Source: CBDBBY01 sp965203215
Lineage (GTDB): Bacteria; Pseudomonadota; Alphaproteobacteria; Rhodobacterales; Rhodobacteraceae
NCBI GenBank assembly: GCA_965203215.1
Contig: CBDBBY010000001.1
Span: 2,108,001 to 2,172,000, forward strand
Direction: 5' to 3'
Length of the DNA: 64,000 nucleotides
Position numbers and translations under genes: made by a program. The number at the start of each line of letters is the position of its first letter. The stretch's first letter is position 1. Below the pieces are notes generated by a model that searched no databases, was not told the DNA's origin, and saw only the letters and a program-made list of their open reading frames with translations. Positions 1 through 8,287 of this stretch are shown here, one piece after another.

Positions 1-113
1 TTCTGAACTTGAAGACGAAACATGGCAGCCGTCTCTTCTGTCCAAAAACCGCTTGAAACAAGAATATATCGAATGAAATAGAAGCATTCCATCTAATAAT
101 CGAGCGAAATTTG

Positions 114-142
114 TTGAAATCGACCGATTACTGTGCTATCTG
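114..142 (+). promoter_or_regulatory. Possible sigma-70-type promoter of the locus at 173
   Basis: TTGAAA at 114-119 and TATCTG at 137-142 are separated by 17 bases and lie about 30 bases upstream of the first start codon of the accessory locus. The -10 match is partial and no other support is available, so this is a suggestion only. A Shine-Dalgarno-like AAAAGGGAA follows just before the ATG at 173. Confidence 0.3.
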
Positions 143-172
143 CATCTCACATCAAGAAAAGGGAACGGCAAT

Positions 173-598
173 ATGAGTGAGTTAGCCAAGACACTGCTCG
201 GTTTCGTCGATCGCATGCCGGACGGACCGCACAAACAAGAACTTCGGGAAGCTCTCGAGCTGTGCCCCGCCATCGATATCGAAGTTGTTCCCGAGGAGCG
301 CGCAAACAAAAAAATGAAATCGCTGCGGCAGAGCGCGCTCGAGTCCGGGCAGGCTTATGTCATTGCCAGAGCAGGGCGCATTGAGAAGCTGCCGCAAGCT
401 ACATTCGTGTTGTCGTCCGATACGATCCTTTCACTTATCGGTTACGTACATGACGAGACGGAACGAAAGGCCGCGAAGCGCAGGTCAGCCAGCGCACTGC
501 TTGCGCAACTCAAACCGCTTGATGCCAGTGTCGTGAATATGCGCTTGGGATCACGCGCTCATGAAGAAACTCAGGGCGGTCGAGGCCGCATCTTCTAG
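173..598 (+). CDS. Hypothetical protein, first gene of a PIN-like/patatin locus
   Basis: A 141-residue protein that I do not recognise. It is probably soluble: no signal peptide or membrane segment is visible, and the sequence is rich in charged residues with a basic helix-like stretch around residues 98-105. AAAAGGGAA lies just upstream of the ATG. The gene ends 7 bases before the best start of the next gene (606), or overlaps it by 38 bases if the upstream in-frame ATG at 561 is used, so the two look co-transcribed. The next gene is VapC-like, so this one could hold an antitoxin-like or regulatory place, but that rests on position alone and no AbrB, RHH or Phd motif is seen. Confidence 0.6.
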   Translation: MSELAKTLLGFVDRMPDGPHKQELREALELCPAIDIEVVPEERANKKMKSLRQSALESGQAYVIARAGRIEKLPQATFVLSSDTILSLIGYVHDETERKAAKRRSASALLAQLKPLDASVVNMRLGSRAHEETQGGRGRIF

Positions 599-605
599 AT
601 CGAAT

Positions 606-1124
606 ATGTCCAGATACCTTCTGAGCTCCCAATGCGTTTTTGATATCATCAAGCGGCGCAATCTTGATGCCGAGATTTGGCTTGAAGCCGCCGATGCTCG
701 TGGAATCTATGCTGATGATATCTGTATCAGCGCAGTGACTCCTATGACCATCCATTGGAGGCTGGAACAGGCGGTCGCCGCGGCAAGAGCTGATCCAGGC
801 GCTGTCAAAACCCCAGTACTTGTTCTCAAGGACTTTGCTCAACAGGCAGACCGTCTCTTTGAAGATTTTGCATGGGACGACCGCATCATCGCGATGGATC
901 ACAAAATTGCATCGCGATGGGGCGACCTTCTGGACATGCAAATAACCTTCAAGGCGCCGGACGGAACGGCCTATGATGTGGCGAGTGCTACAAAGGTGGA
1001 AATCGCCACCGCTTTGGTGGGGCGTGGTGATTTTCCGCTCGTATATGTCGACTATTATCAAGATGGTCACGCCGACATCCCAGGACTGGCAATCGAAAAC
1101 CCTGAAGACTTCGTGCGTCGATGA
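606..1124 (+). CDS. Degenerate VapC-like PIN-fold protein
   Basis: About 172 residues. The framework resembles VapC/PIN RNases: an N-terminal strand RYLLSSQCV where active toxins have LLDTNVL, a middle ISAVT helix start, a segment MDHKIASRWGDLL matching the family's D..aa..yg.l region, and a C-terminal EIATALVGR followed by a strand and IENPEDF, like the family's IAATAL...vlNPwe. The first catalytic aspartate is replaced by serine, and the conserved glutamate of the second motif appears to be threonine, so nuclease activity is doubtful. An upstream in-frame ATG at 561 would add 15 residues; 606 fits the family start better. The stop is one base before the start codon of the patatin gene (1126), which indicates translational coupling. 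Family assignment is from reading motifs only. Confidence 0.55.
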   Translation: MSRYLLSSQCVFDIIKRRNLDAEIWLEAADARGIYADDICISAVTPMTIHWRLEQAVAAARADPGAVKTPVLVLKDFAQQADRLFEDFAWDDRIIAMDHKIASRWGDLLDMQITFKAPDGTAYDVASATKVEIATALVGRGDFPLVYVDYYQDGHADIPGLAIENPEDFVRR

Positions 1125-1125
1125 A

Positions 1126-1161
1126 ATGCCAGAATCTTCTCACAGACGTTTTCAAACACTG
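1126..1161 (+). pseudogene. 5' stub of patatin-like gene cut by IS630
   Basis: The ATG at 1126 starts MPESSHRRFQTL and then runs into the insertion sequence. Joined to the sequence after the element (CTAGCA at 2325) it would continue as A-I-G-G-G-R-Y-R-G-L-F, the normal beginning of a patatin lipase with its glycine-rich oxyanion-hole loop. The gene starts one base after the stop of the PIN-like gene. The left junction reads CTGG where the right one reads CTAG, so one base has changed at the left end or the target repeat is imperfect. Confidence 0.7.
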
Positions 1162-2328
1162 GTGGCTTGTTTCCCCCACTAGATTCCGATACAAGGCTTG
1201 CGAGAACGGCGCGGAGCAGGCGCGAGACAAGCGAGAGGCGGGACGATGCGGACGGGAGTGGATTTCGATGTTTCGGACGAGCAGCGCAAGCGGCTCGAGA
1301 AGATTGCGAACAGCGGCAACAGCCGGACGAAGCACGCGCGCCGGGCGCGGATCATCCTTCTGACGGACGACGGCTTGGGAACGATGGCGATCGCGGAGGG
1401 CGCCGGCGCGTCGAAGCCGACGGTCTGGCGTTGGCAGAGGCGGTTCATGGAGGAGGGGGTCGAGGGCCTTCTTCGCGACAAGACGCGCAAGTCGGGGACG
1501 CCGCCGGTGCCCGAGGAGAAGGTCCGCAAGCTTTTGAAGCTTGCGCCGAGCCGTCCGCCGAACGGGGAGACGCACTGGACGGTTCGCGCCTTGGCGAAGG
1601 AGATCGGCGTCTCGCCGGCGACGGCGCACCGCATCCTTGTCCGCCACCGTCTCGCGCCGCACAAGGTGCGACAATTCAAGGTCTCGACCGATCCGAAGTT
1701 TGCGGAGAAGACCCACGACGTCATCGCGCTGTACATGGATCCGCCGGACCGCGCGGTGGTTTTTTCGATCGACGAGAAGACGCAGATCCAGGCGCTCGGG
1801 CGGACGCGGAAAGGACTGCCGATGAAGCCGGGGCGGCCCGCCACGATGACGCACGAGGACAAGCGGAACGGAACCACGACGCTGTTCGCCGCGCTGAACA
1901 TTCTGGACGGGACGGCCGTCGGCAGCCACTCCGAGCGCCACCGGCGCCAGGAGTTCATCGCGTTCCTCGAGCAGGTCGACAAGGCGGCGCCCGCCGGGCG
2001 GGAGATCCACGCCATCGTGGACAACTACTCCGCCCACAAGCATTCGGCCGTCGCGGACTGGCTGGCGGACCACCCCCGCTGGACCCTCCACTTCACGCCG
2101 ACCTCCTGCTCCTGGACGGACGCGGTCGAGGGCTTCTTCGGGAAGCTGGCCCGACGCCGGCTCCGGCGCGGCGTCTTCGATTCCCTCGAGGATCTCGAGG
2201 CGGCGATCGAGGAGTTCATCGCGCTGCACAACGGGGAGGAGGCGAAGCCGTTCAAATGGACGGCCAGCCCCGAGCGGCTGATCGCCGCACGCCAAAGAGG
2301 GTTTCAAATGACTGAAATCGACCACTAG
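1160..2328 (+). mobile_element. IS630-family insertion sequence
   Basis: A single-transposase element inserted in the patatin gene. The ends are imperfect inverted repeats: the left begins CTGGTGGCTTGTTT and the right, read inward on the other strand, begins CTAGTGGTCGATTT; the partial copy at 38.8 kb ends with CTAGTGGCTTGTTC. The target was probably CTAG, consistent with the TA target duplication of the family. The boundaries were placed by rebuilding the patatin reading frame across the gap. Confidence 0.75.
1246..2328 (+). CDS. IS630-family transposase
   Basis: Cuts and pastes its element using a DDE catalytic core. An N-terminal helix-turn-helix region (about residues 10-120, with TVWRWQRRF) is followed by the DDE domain: first aspartate in FSIDEKTQ, second in IVDNYSAHK, glutamate in DAVEGFFGK. 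About 360 residues, a normal length. GAGAGG lies 7-8 bases before the ATG at 1246, which favours it over the upstream in-frame ATG at 1198. The frame is open and all catalytic residues are present, so this copy may be active. A C-terminal piece of a close relative lies at 38,800-39,049. Confidence 0.9.
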   Translation: MRTGVDFDVSDEQRKRLEKIANSGNSRTKHARRARIILLTDDGLGTMAIAEGAGASKPTVWRWQRRFMEEGVEGLLRDKTRKSGTPPVPEEKVRKLLKLAPSRPPNGETHWTVRALAKEIGVSPATAHRILVRHRLAPHKVRQFKVSTDPKFAEKTHDVIALYMDPPDRAVVFSIDEKTQIQALGRTRKGLPMKPGRPATMTHEDKRNGTTTLFAALNILDGTAVGSHSERHRRQEFIAFLEQVDKAAPAGREIHAIVDNYSAHKHSAVADWLADHPRWTLHFTPTSCSWTDAVEGFFGKLARRRLRRGVFDSLEDLEAAIEEFIALHNGEEAKPFKWTASPERLIAARQRGFQMTEIDH

Positions 2329-3251
2329 CAATAGGCGGAGGCAGGTATCGCGGTCTCTTCACGGCGAAGTTCATCGCATCTTGCGAAAAGGAGTTCCAAT
2401 CGAAATGCGTTGACCGCTTCGATCTCATCGCCGGCACATCTATCGGGGCTCTGCTCGCGACTGGACTCGCGGCGGCAGTGCCTGCCGCCAAGCTTGCATC
2501 GATCATGGAAAACTATGGGCCAAAGATATTTCGACGCAGCCTCTTTACCGGGGCCAAGCGCTTTCTGCTCGCCGCACCATATAGTTCTGGTCTGATCCTT
2601 GAAGCTGTCCGGAAGGTTCTTGGCGAAAATATAGCGAAATTGCCTCTTTGCCAGTTCGAGGCTCCGCTCGTGATTACGGCCGTGAACTATTCAACCGGCC
2701 AAACTCGGGTGTTCCGCTCCAAAGGCGTAGCTGGTCGCAAGGCAAGCGATGTCAAAATCGAAGACGCAATCCTTGCCAGTGCCGCAGCACCGACGTTCTT
2801 TCCAACGTGGAGAATTGGACCTTGTGAGTATATAGACGGCGGTCTTGCCGCAAACGCCCCGGACATGGCGGCCATTTGCGAAGCTCTGGATCACAGAAAG
2901 GCGCGTCTGGACGAAATCTACCAGCTATCCGTTGGAGCTGCTTCACGCCGAGAGGGGGCAGCTGTCCATGATACCTCGCGCGCACCTGGCGCTCTCTCTT
3001 GGATTGTACTTCGCGGTCTCGTGCAATCGACCATGGCGGCTCAGGAACATTTAGCGCTATCTCAGGCGAAAACACTGCTGGGAGACCATTTTCTGAGGAT
3101 CGATGAAGAACCGGCGCAAAACCAAGTCAAAGCCATAAAATCCCTTGATCAGGCATCCGCAAGTGCCACTTCCACCCTCAATATGCTTGCAGACAGCGCT
3201 TGGGAAACACACAATGAACTCCGCCAATTGAGGGATTTCTTCGTTCATTAG
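2328..3251 (+). pseudogene. Patatin-like phospholipase, 3' part after IS630 insertion
   Basis: Patatins hydrolyse acyl chains of phospholipids with a Ser-Asp dyad; bacterial ones include CapV-type effectors of antiviral signalling. The frame from 2328 holds the oxyanion loop GGGRYRGL (from 2334), the nucleophile elbow G-T-S-I-G (2433-2447) and the partner aspartate in YIDGGLAANAP (near 2836), so every catalytic element is preserved 3' of the insertion; only the first 12 codons were separated. An internal GTG at 2478 gives a 257-residue open frame, but that would lack the nucleophile. The C-terminal third (after about 3000) carries no motif I know. No nucleotidyltransferase of the CBASS type is visible in the window, so the link to defence is inference. 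Confidence 0.75.
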
Positions 3252-4216
3252 ATCATGAGCTTCAAGAGCGTTTCCCGCTTTGTTCTCTCACATTCTTCAT
3301 AGTCGGCGTTCTGGTTCCAGAGCATGTGCCGAGCGCCAGCTGCCGCGCTGGGGTAACTTTGCGCATACCCCACACTATCATGCCCGCATTAAGCGCGTCT
3401 TTAGCCGCAAATGCCAACTCATCCGGAGCTTTCCGCGGGCAATAGAGATCCCAAAGTCATCGAGCTTGCTTGGTCACTTGCTGGCCACGCAGTCCGCCTA
3501 AACTTTCTCTATCGCACCAACCTCGGTTGGCGCCCCGGTTTCCATCAGAACTGCCGAGGTCACGGACATGCACGCATTATCCCGGGGGAGATGCCGTCTG
3601 GGGAATTGCTTCGGCACCTGATAGCGAACTGTCCCAAGGATTCCTGAGGGCAAAGGGCTTCCAGTCGGCGGCACAAGCTTTGTTGGTGTTCTCTGCTGTC
3701 GATGCCTTGGCATAGACGCGCGAACTATCCTATCCGTCGGCCGATCAAGAATGCCGAATCCTGCGACCTTGGAGGGCAGAACGATTGGGCCACCGTTTGA
3801 TGACTTATTCTCTTGCAAGTCATTTTGGCAGCTTGTTAAGAATGCTCTTCTCGAAATGCGCTTTCGCGCGAGCCAAGAGGCGACGGATTTCAAGTTGCTC
3901 TGCCTTCAATACGATTAAGTTGAACATCGTTTGTCGCGCCATAGGACGCTGACCTTGCAATCTCGTCGCCGTGGGGCTGGTTTTGGGTGTTTCGGCCATG
4001 CTCTGGAGCATTTCTCCAGCGCGTCAAGCAACGTAATTTGACACAACAGTTCGCATACTGCCAAGAATCGCGGGGCAGATGCGGATGTTCGCGGAAATCA
4101 GAAGGCGTCTCGGGCAAGAATTTTCTGGGGTGGCGACCTGCGCCGAAGCGCCCAAGCGAAGGGTTGATTTCGCAAGGCAATGAATCTAGTTGCAATCCAA
4201 GGGCTTGGAGAGGCGA
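3252..4216. other. Stretch without recognisable gene
   Basis: About 960 bases after the patatin gene with no open frame that I can support on either strand. Short frames (for example 63 codons on the minus strand at 3820-4011) have no family resemblance, no clear ribosome binding site and mixed codon use. The stretch is somewhat less GC-rich than the flanking core genes and may be decayed accessory DNA belonging to the locus at 173-3251. Confidence 0.4.
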
Positions 4217-4501
4217 ATGCAAACAATTTTCGAAGTATTGTTTTTTGTCCTCGATATCGTCTGGGTGATCGTCATCATCCATGCGGTAATGAGTTGGCTT
4301 GTGGGTTTCAATATCGTGAGCCTCCGGCAGCCGTTCATCGGACAGATATGGTACTCACTGGAGCAATTGCTGCAGCCGGTTTACTCAAAGATCCGGCAGT
4401 TTCTCCCGAGGACCGGCCCTATTGATTTCGCGCCGCTCATACTGATCGTCGGGATTTACTTCCTTCAGGTATTTCTGAGAAACAACTTTCCGGGATACTG
4501 A
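4217..4501 (+). CDS. YggT family membrane protein
   Basis: A 94-residue integral membrane protein. Two hydrophobic blocks, about residues 5-27 (VLFFVLDIVWVIVIIHAVMS) and 68-88, frame a loop with the family-typical pattern of a QP..IG..W..L.QLLQPVY..IR.FLP..G.IDFAPLI. Length and layout match YggT proteins, whose role (membrane organisation or osmotic shock in various bacteria) is not settled. GGAGAGG precedes the ATG at 4217 by six bases, so this start is preferred over the ATG at 4190. It stands alone on the plus strand facing msrA. Confidence 0.85.
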   Translation: MQTIFEVLFFVLDIVWVIVIIHAVMSWLVGFNIVSLRQPFIGQIWYSLEQLLQPVYSKIRQFLPRTGPIDFAPLILIVGIYFLQVFLRNNFPGY

Positions 4502-4896
4502 CGGTCAAGTCGCAAAAGTGATCTGCCGCCATCCGTTTGCGTTCCTGCAGGAAGCGCAGACATTCGATTTCCGATAGAATCGAGGCCAAGCTGCGAGGAT
4601 GCAGACGCCTTCGGACTCAACGCAATCGGCGTCAAAGCGCATCCCGACCGCATCGGGCCGCAAAAAGGAGCCGCATGCCGCAGCGCAGCCTTGATCGTTG
4701 AAACCAGTATTATCGTCAAACGCCCCCGGAACGCACAACGTTCCGGACCATCGCCAGCGCTTCATCCGGGTCGCGGCTGAGTCCCGCGATCGAATGACCT
4801 CCTTGAAACGGGCCCGCCAAATCTTCCCTACCGTCTGCGCACTCGGCATCCCCGCCTAAAAGCGGCTGGCTCAGGGAGTCTGCTCGATCTGTCTGC
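4502..4896. other. Intergenic stretch, nothing recognised
   Basis: 395 bases between the convergent yggT and msrA genes. I checked the short frames on both strands and found no family pattern, and I see no tRNA or obvious terminator hairpin. Confidence 0.4.
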
Positions 4897-5550
4897 TCAA
4901 TGGGCAAATATCGCCTGATCGCCCCACAGCGCACGGACTCGGGCATCACGACCGCATGCCTCGCGATAGCGCTTGTAGGCATCGGCTTGCTTGATCACCC
5001 CGAATCTTGTCAACACCCGATTTTGCCCGAGATAGTAATCCTGATGCCGATCTTCCGCTTGGAAAAAACGGTCGAAATCAAGAATGGGCGTCACGATCTC
5101 CATTCCAAGATCGTTTGCCGCGGCCGACTTCGATGCATCCGCTTCGGATCTCTCGTCTTCGTTCATGACGAACACCGCTGTTCGGTAGCTCGGCCCCCGG
5201 TCGCAGAATTGGCCGCCGTCGTCAGTCGGGTCAACGCTGCGCCAGAACAAATCGACAAGTTCCCTGTAAGTTACAATTTCTGGATCGTAGTCGATCTTGA
5301 CGACTTCGAAATGGCCCGTCCGTTGCGAGGTAACCTCTTTGTACGTCGGGTCGTCGGTCGTGCCGCCGGAATAACCCGACGTCGTGCCGACCACGCCTTC
5401 CACTGAATCGAAATCGGATTCAACGCACCAGAAACATCCTCCCGCGAATACGACGGATTTCGTTTCCGCCGCCGCGGCGCCATGCATTGACAAAGCTGCG
5501 ACGCCAGCCAAAACTGCCGTCCGAAGAGAGCCTCGCTGTGTTCTGTTCAT
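4897..5550 (-). CDS. msrA: Peptide-methionine (S)-S-oxide reductase, exported
   Basis: Reduces methionine-S-sulfoxide in proteins. The catalytic motif is FAGGCFWCVESDF, with the reactive cysteine in GCFWC; the GYSGG and HFEVVKIDYDP segments and a late YYLGQ also match the family. The start at 5550 has a GGAGAAAAAA Shine-Dalgarno and gives an N-terminal signal peptide (basic MNRTQRGSLR, hydrophobic core, AAAAE cleavage-like end), so the enzyme probably works in the periplasm. 217 residues. An open frame continues upstream to 5742 but overlaps no signal for translation. C-terminal cysteines that could act in resolving are few; ACGRDAR is the only late one. Confidence 0.93.
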   Translation of the reverse strand: MNRTQRGSLRTAVLAGVAALSMHGAAAAETKSVVFAGGCFWCVESDFDSVEGVVGTTSGYSGGTTDDPTYKEVTSQRTGHFEVVKIDYDPEIVTYRELVDLFWRSVDPTDDGGQFCDRGPSYRTAVFVMNEDERSEADASKSAAANDLGMEIVTPILDFDRFFQAEDRHQDYYLGQNRVLTRFGVIKQADAYKRYREACGRDARVRALWGDQAIFAH

Positions 5551-5692
5551 CTTTTTTCTCCTGCGATGTCCGCAATTAGTTGGTCGGATGGCACGCGTGT
5601 TCAAGTGAGCCGCTTGCATTTGACGCACATGTGAAGGGCGTTTCGCCAAGATCGCGGCAATGGAATCCGTTTGTCCCGGACGCCAAATCGGC

Positions 5693-6910
5693 TCAAGACG
5701 CCCTTTCGTCTCTTCTCCGAAGCAGCCGAAGCCGAAGCGCATTGAGCTTGATGAAGCCTGCGGCGTCCTTTTGGTCGTAAGCGCCGGCGTCGTCTTCGAA
5801 AGTGACGTGCTCCTCGGAATACAGAGAATTTGCAGACCGGCGCGCGACCGTATCCGCGCGTCCCTTGTAGAGCTTCAGCCGGACAGTGCCGGAGACTCGC
5901 TCTTGGCTTTTGTCGATCAACGCCTGCAGCATTTCGCGCTCGGGGCTGAACCAGTAGCCGTTGTATATCAATTCGGCGTACTTCGGCATGATCTCGTCCT
6001 TGAGATGGGCCGCGCCCCGGTCAAGCGTGATTTGCTCAATGCCCCGGTGAGCCTCCAGCAGAATTGTTCCGCCCGGAGTCTCGTAGATGCCGCGCGACTT
6101 CATTCCGACATAGCGGTTCTCGACGAGATCGAGTCTGCCGATGCCGTGGCGCCCTCCCAAATCGTTCAATTCAGTCAGCAGCTCGGCGGGCGTCATTCGC
6201 TTTCCGTCGATGGCGACCGCATCGCCGGTTTCGAATTCCAATTCGATGAATTCCGGCTTGTCCGGCGCGTCCTCGGGATGGGCCGTCCGTTGGTAGACGT
6301 AGTCCGGCGCTTCGGCGGACGGATCTTCCAGAACTTTGCCTTCGGACGATGTGTGGAGCAGATTCGCGTCTACGGAGAACGGCGCTTCGCCAAGCTTGTC
6401 CTTGGTCAGCGGGATCTGATGCTGCTCGGCGAATTCCACGAGCTTGGCGCGGCTGGTCAGCTTCCACTCCCGCCATGGCGCGATCACCTTGATGGCCGGG
6501 TTCAGCGAGTATGCCGCAAGCTCAAAGCGAACTTGGTCGTTGCCTTTGCCGGTCGCTCCGTGCGCCACCGCGTCCGCGCCTGTTTCTCGCGCGATTTCCA
6601 CGAGCCTCTTTGCGATCAGCGGCCGGGCGATTGAAGTGCCGAGCAAATACGAGCCTTCGTAAAGCGTGTTGGCGCGAAACATGGGAAAAACGTAATCGCG
6701 CACGAATTCTTCCCGAAGATCTTCGATGTAAATCTCTTTGGTGCCCAACAACTGGGCTTTCCTTCTCGCGGGTTCAAGCTCCTCGCCTTGGCCGAGATCG
6801 GCCGTGAAGGTGACGACTTCCGCTTGATATTCGGTTTGCAGCCACTTCAGGATGATGGACGTATCCAACCCGCCTGAATAAGCCAGAACGACCTTCTTGA
6901 TTCGGGACAT
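5693..6910 (-). CDS. argG: Argininosuccinate synthase
   Basis: Joins citrulline and aspartate with ATP to form argininosuccinate in arginine biosynthesis. The N-terminal ATP-pyrophosphatase loop AYSGGLDTSI is at residues 10-19, and the GATGKGNDQVRFE and YVGMKSRGIYETPGG signature segments follow. The 405-residue length is normal. It is transcribed toward msrA on the same strand with 142 bases between, which leaves co-transcription open. The downstream arginine gene argH is not in the window. Confidence 0.97.
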   Translation of the reverse strand: MSRIKKVVLAYSGGLDTSIILKWLQTEYQAEVVTFTADLGQGEELEPARRKAQLLGTKEIYIEDLREEFVRDYVFPMFRANTLYEGSYLLGTSIARPLIAKRLVEIARETGADAVAHGATGKGNDQVRFELAAYSLNPAIKVIAPWREWKLTSRAKLVEFAEQHQIPLTKDKLGEAPFSVDANLLHTSSEGKVLEDPSAEAPDYVYQRTAHPEDAPDKPEFIELEFETGDAVAIDGKRMTPAELLTELNDLGGRHGIGRLDLVENRYVGMKSRGIYETPGGTILLEAHRGIEQITLDRGAAHLKDEIMPKYAELIYNGYWFSPEREMLQALIDKSQERVSGTVRLKLYKGRADTVARRSANSLYSEEHVTFEDDAGAYDQKDAAGFIKLNALRLRLLRRRDERAS

Positions 6911-7088
6911 GCGCGAGGCTCCATGCCGTGTTCAGCTGCGACGGTTCGCCGTTTATTGAGTTTTCCGGTACGGCGCAACGCGCAGGGCGCTTGCGGGGCG
7001 CCTCATTTTTGGTCAGGCGCTGCGGCGCGGACGTCCGGGGCGGCACCGCCGTCTTCGGACCGCTCTATAGCGGTTCATCCCGGATTCA

Positions 7089-7346
7089 TCAACCTTTTTG
7101 GACATCGCAGCCATGTCGCAATTGGCTTGCATGTTCATCCAGGTAGGCCGGGGTCGTGCTGAAAGCGCGTGCCGGACGCAACGCCATGTCCTGAGCAACG
7201 CTGGCGACGCACTCTGCAAACCGTTCGAGCCGCGTACTAAGAACGCCTAGATGGCGCGCGACAGCAATCGCTCCCGGGCCCAAGGGATTGAAGTAGAGTT
7301 CTTGCCGGTCTTCACCTGGGCGCATTGGTTCTTCAAACAAGCTCAT
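7089..7346 (-). CDS. Small hypothetical protein
   Basis: An 85-residue frame starting MSLFEEPMRPGEDRQELYF, preceded by AAAGGAA at a good distance. It resembles nothing I can name: a charged N-terminus, then FNPLGPGAIAVARHLGVLST and a C-terminal half with a short Ala-rich helix. No membrane segment is visible. An in-frame ATG at 7385 lacks a ribosome binding site. It lies alone between argG and the Nudix gene and is divergent from the latter. It could be a true small gene or a chance frame. Confidence 0.4.
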   Translation of the reverse strand: MSLFEEPMRPGEDRQELYFNPLGPGAIAVARHLGVLSTRLERFAECVASVAQDMALRPARAFSTTPAYLDEHASQLRHGCDVQKG

Positions 7347-7681
7347 AGCGCGGTTCCTTTCAGCGGCACTCGACAATCTCAACATCGGCGGGATCGTTCG
7401 GCACCTGATTTGTCCGCGTCCGAGGATAGTCTATAGGAGTTGGATGCGTTGCTTTCCGGCACCTTGGCTGTTGTTTTCCGGAAGGATGCTCGCAGAATTC
7501 CCGCAACATGTACGCAATGACGATTTTATGCCGCTTGATTTTCGCCGGATGAAATCAACCTACTCGGTTGAATCATGATTTGCGCCGGACTTCGGCTGGG
7601 TCGGCGGGCGATATCGACCTCGCTGCACAATTTCCGTATTGGACACGCGCAGTGCGGAGGCTGGAAAATTTGGCGGAAGAA

Positions 7682-8287
7682 ATGCCTGAATCAGTTGAAG
7701 CCTTCTCTCGCATCGGCCGCTCGCTGGGCGAGCGCGACAAAATGACCTCGGATTTTGATCTGAGCGATCCCATATTGAAACCGAACGCCAAGGATCTGCG
7801 TCCGGCCGGCGTATTGATCCCGCTCATTCAGCGCGAAAGCGGTCTGAACGTGATCTTGACCAAGCGCGCATCCAACTTGAAGCATCATGCCGGGCAAGTG
7901 TCGTTCCCGGGCGGGAAAATGGAGAAGCACGACGCCGACACTCTGGCGGCGGCTTTGCGGGAAGCACGGGAAGAAATCGGGCTTTCGCCCGACAACGTAA
8001 AGATATTGGGCCGTTGTCCGGACCACTGGACGGTGACGGGGTTCCTGATCTCTTCTTTCGTCGGCGCGGTGCTGAAGCCATTCGATCCATCGCCGCAGGT
8101 CGAGGAGGTCGAAGAAATATTCGAGACTCCGTTCGAAATTGTTTCCGATCCGCGAAACTATCGCATTGAATCCCGCATCGCGGGCGGGCATCGCCGCCGC
8201 TTTTTCGTCGTGGATTACGGTCCTCAAAGAATATGGGGCGCAACAGCCATGATCCTTCACGGGTTGGCGAAGCGCTTGTCGGCGTGA
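7682..8287 (+). CDS. CoA pyrophosphatase-type Nudix hydrolase (NudL-like)
   Basis: Nudix hydrolases of this subfamily cleave the pyrophosphate of coenzyme A or its derivatives. The Nudix box is complete: GGKMEKHDADTLAAALREAR followed by EEIGL (G-x5-E-x7-REUxEExGU), preceded by the subfamily hallmark LTKRASNLKHHAGQVSFPGG. The start is uncertain: the ATG at 7682 gives 201 residues, close to the family size, while a TTG at 7568 would add 38 residues without family resemblance. The stop overlaps the GTG start of the CCA-adding enzyme (GTGA), so the two are translationally coupled, a pairing seen in other alphaproteobacteria. Confidence 0.88.
   Translation: MPESVEAFSRIGRSLGERDKMTSDFDLSDPILKPNAKDLRPAGVLIPLIQRESGLNVILTKRASNLKHHAGQVSFPGGKMEKHDADTLAAALREAREEIGLSPDNVKILGRCPDHWTVTGFLISSFVGAVLKPFDPSPQVEEVEEIFETPFEIVSDPRNYRIESRIAGGHRRRFFVVDYGPQRIWGATAMILHGLAKRLSA

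Noticed and set aside
988..2331. Long antisense frame (447 codons) over the IS630 transposase
   Set aside because: It mirrors the codon structure of a GC-rich gene; the plus-strand transposase has all family motifs and the antisense has none.
3411..3647. Possible small gene after the patatin
   Set aside because: A 78-codon frame with no ribosome binding site or family resemblance, and other frames of similar length overlap it.
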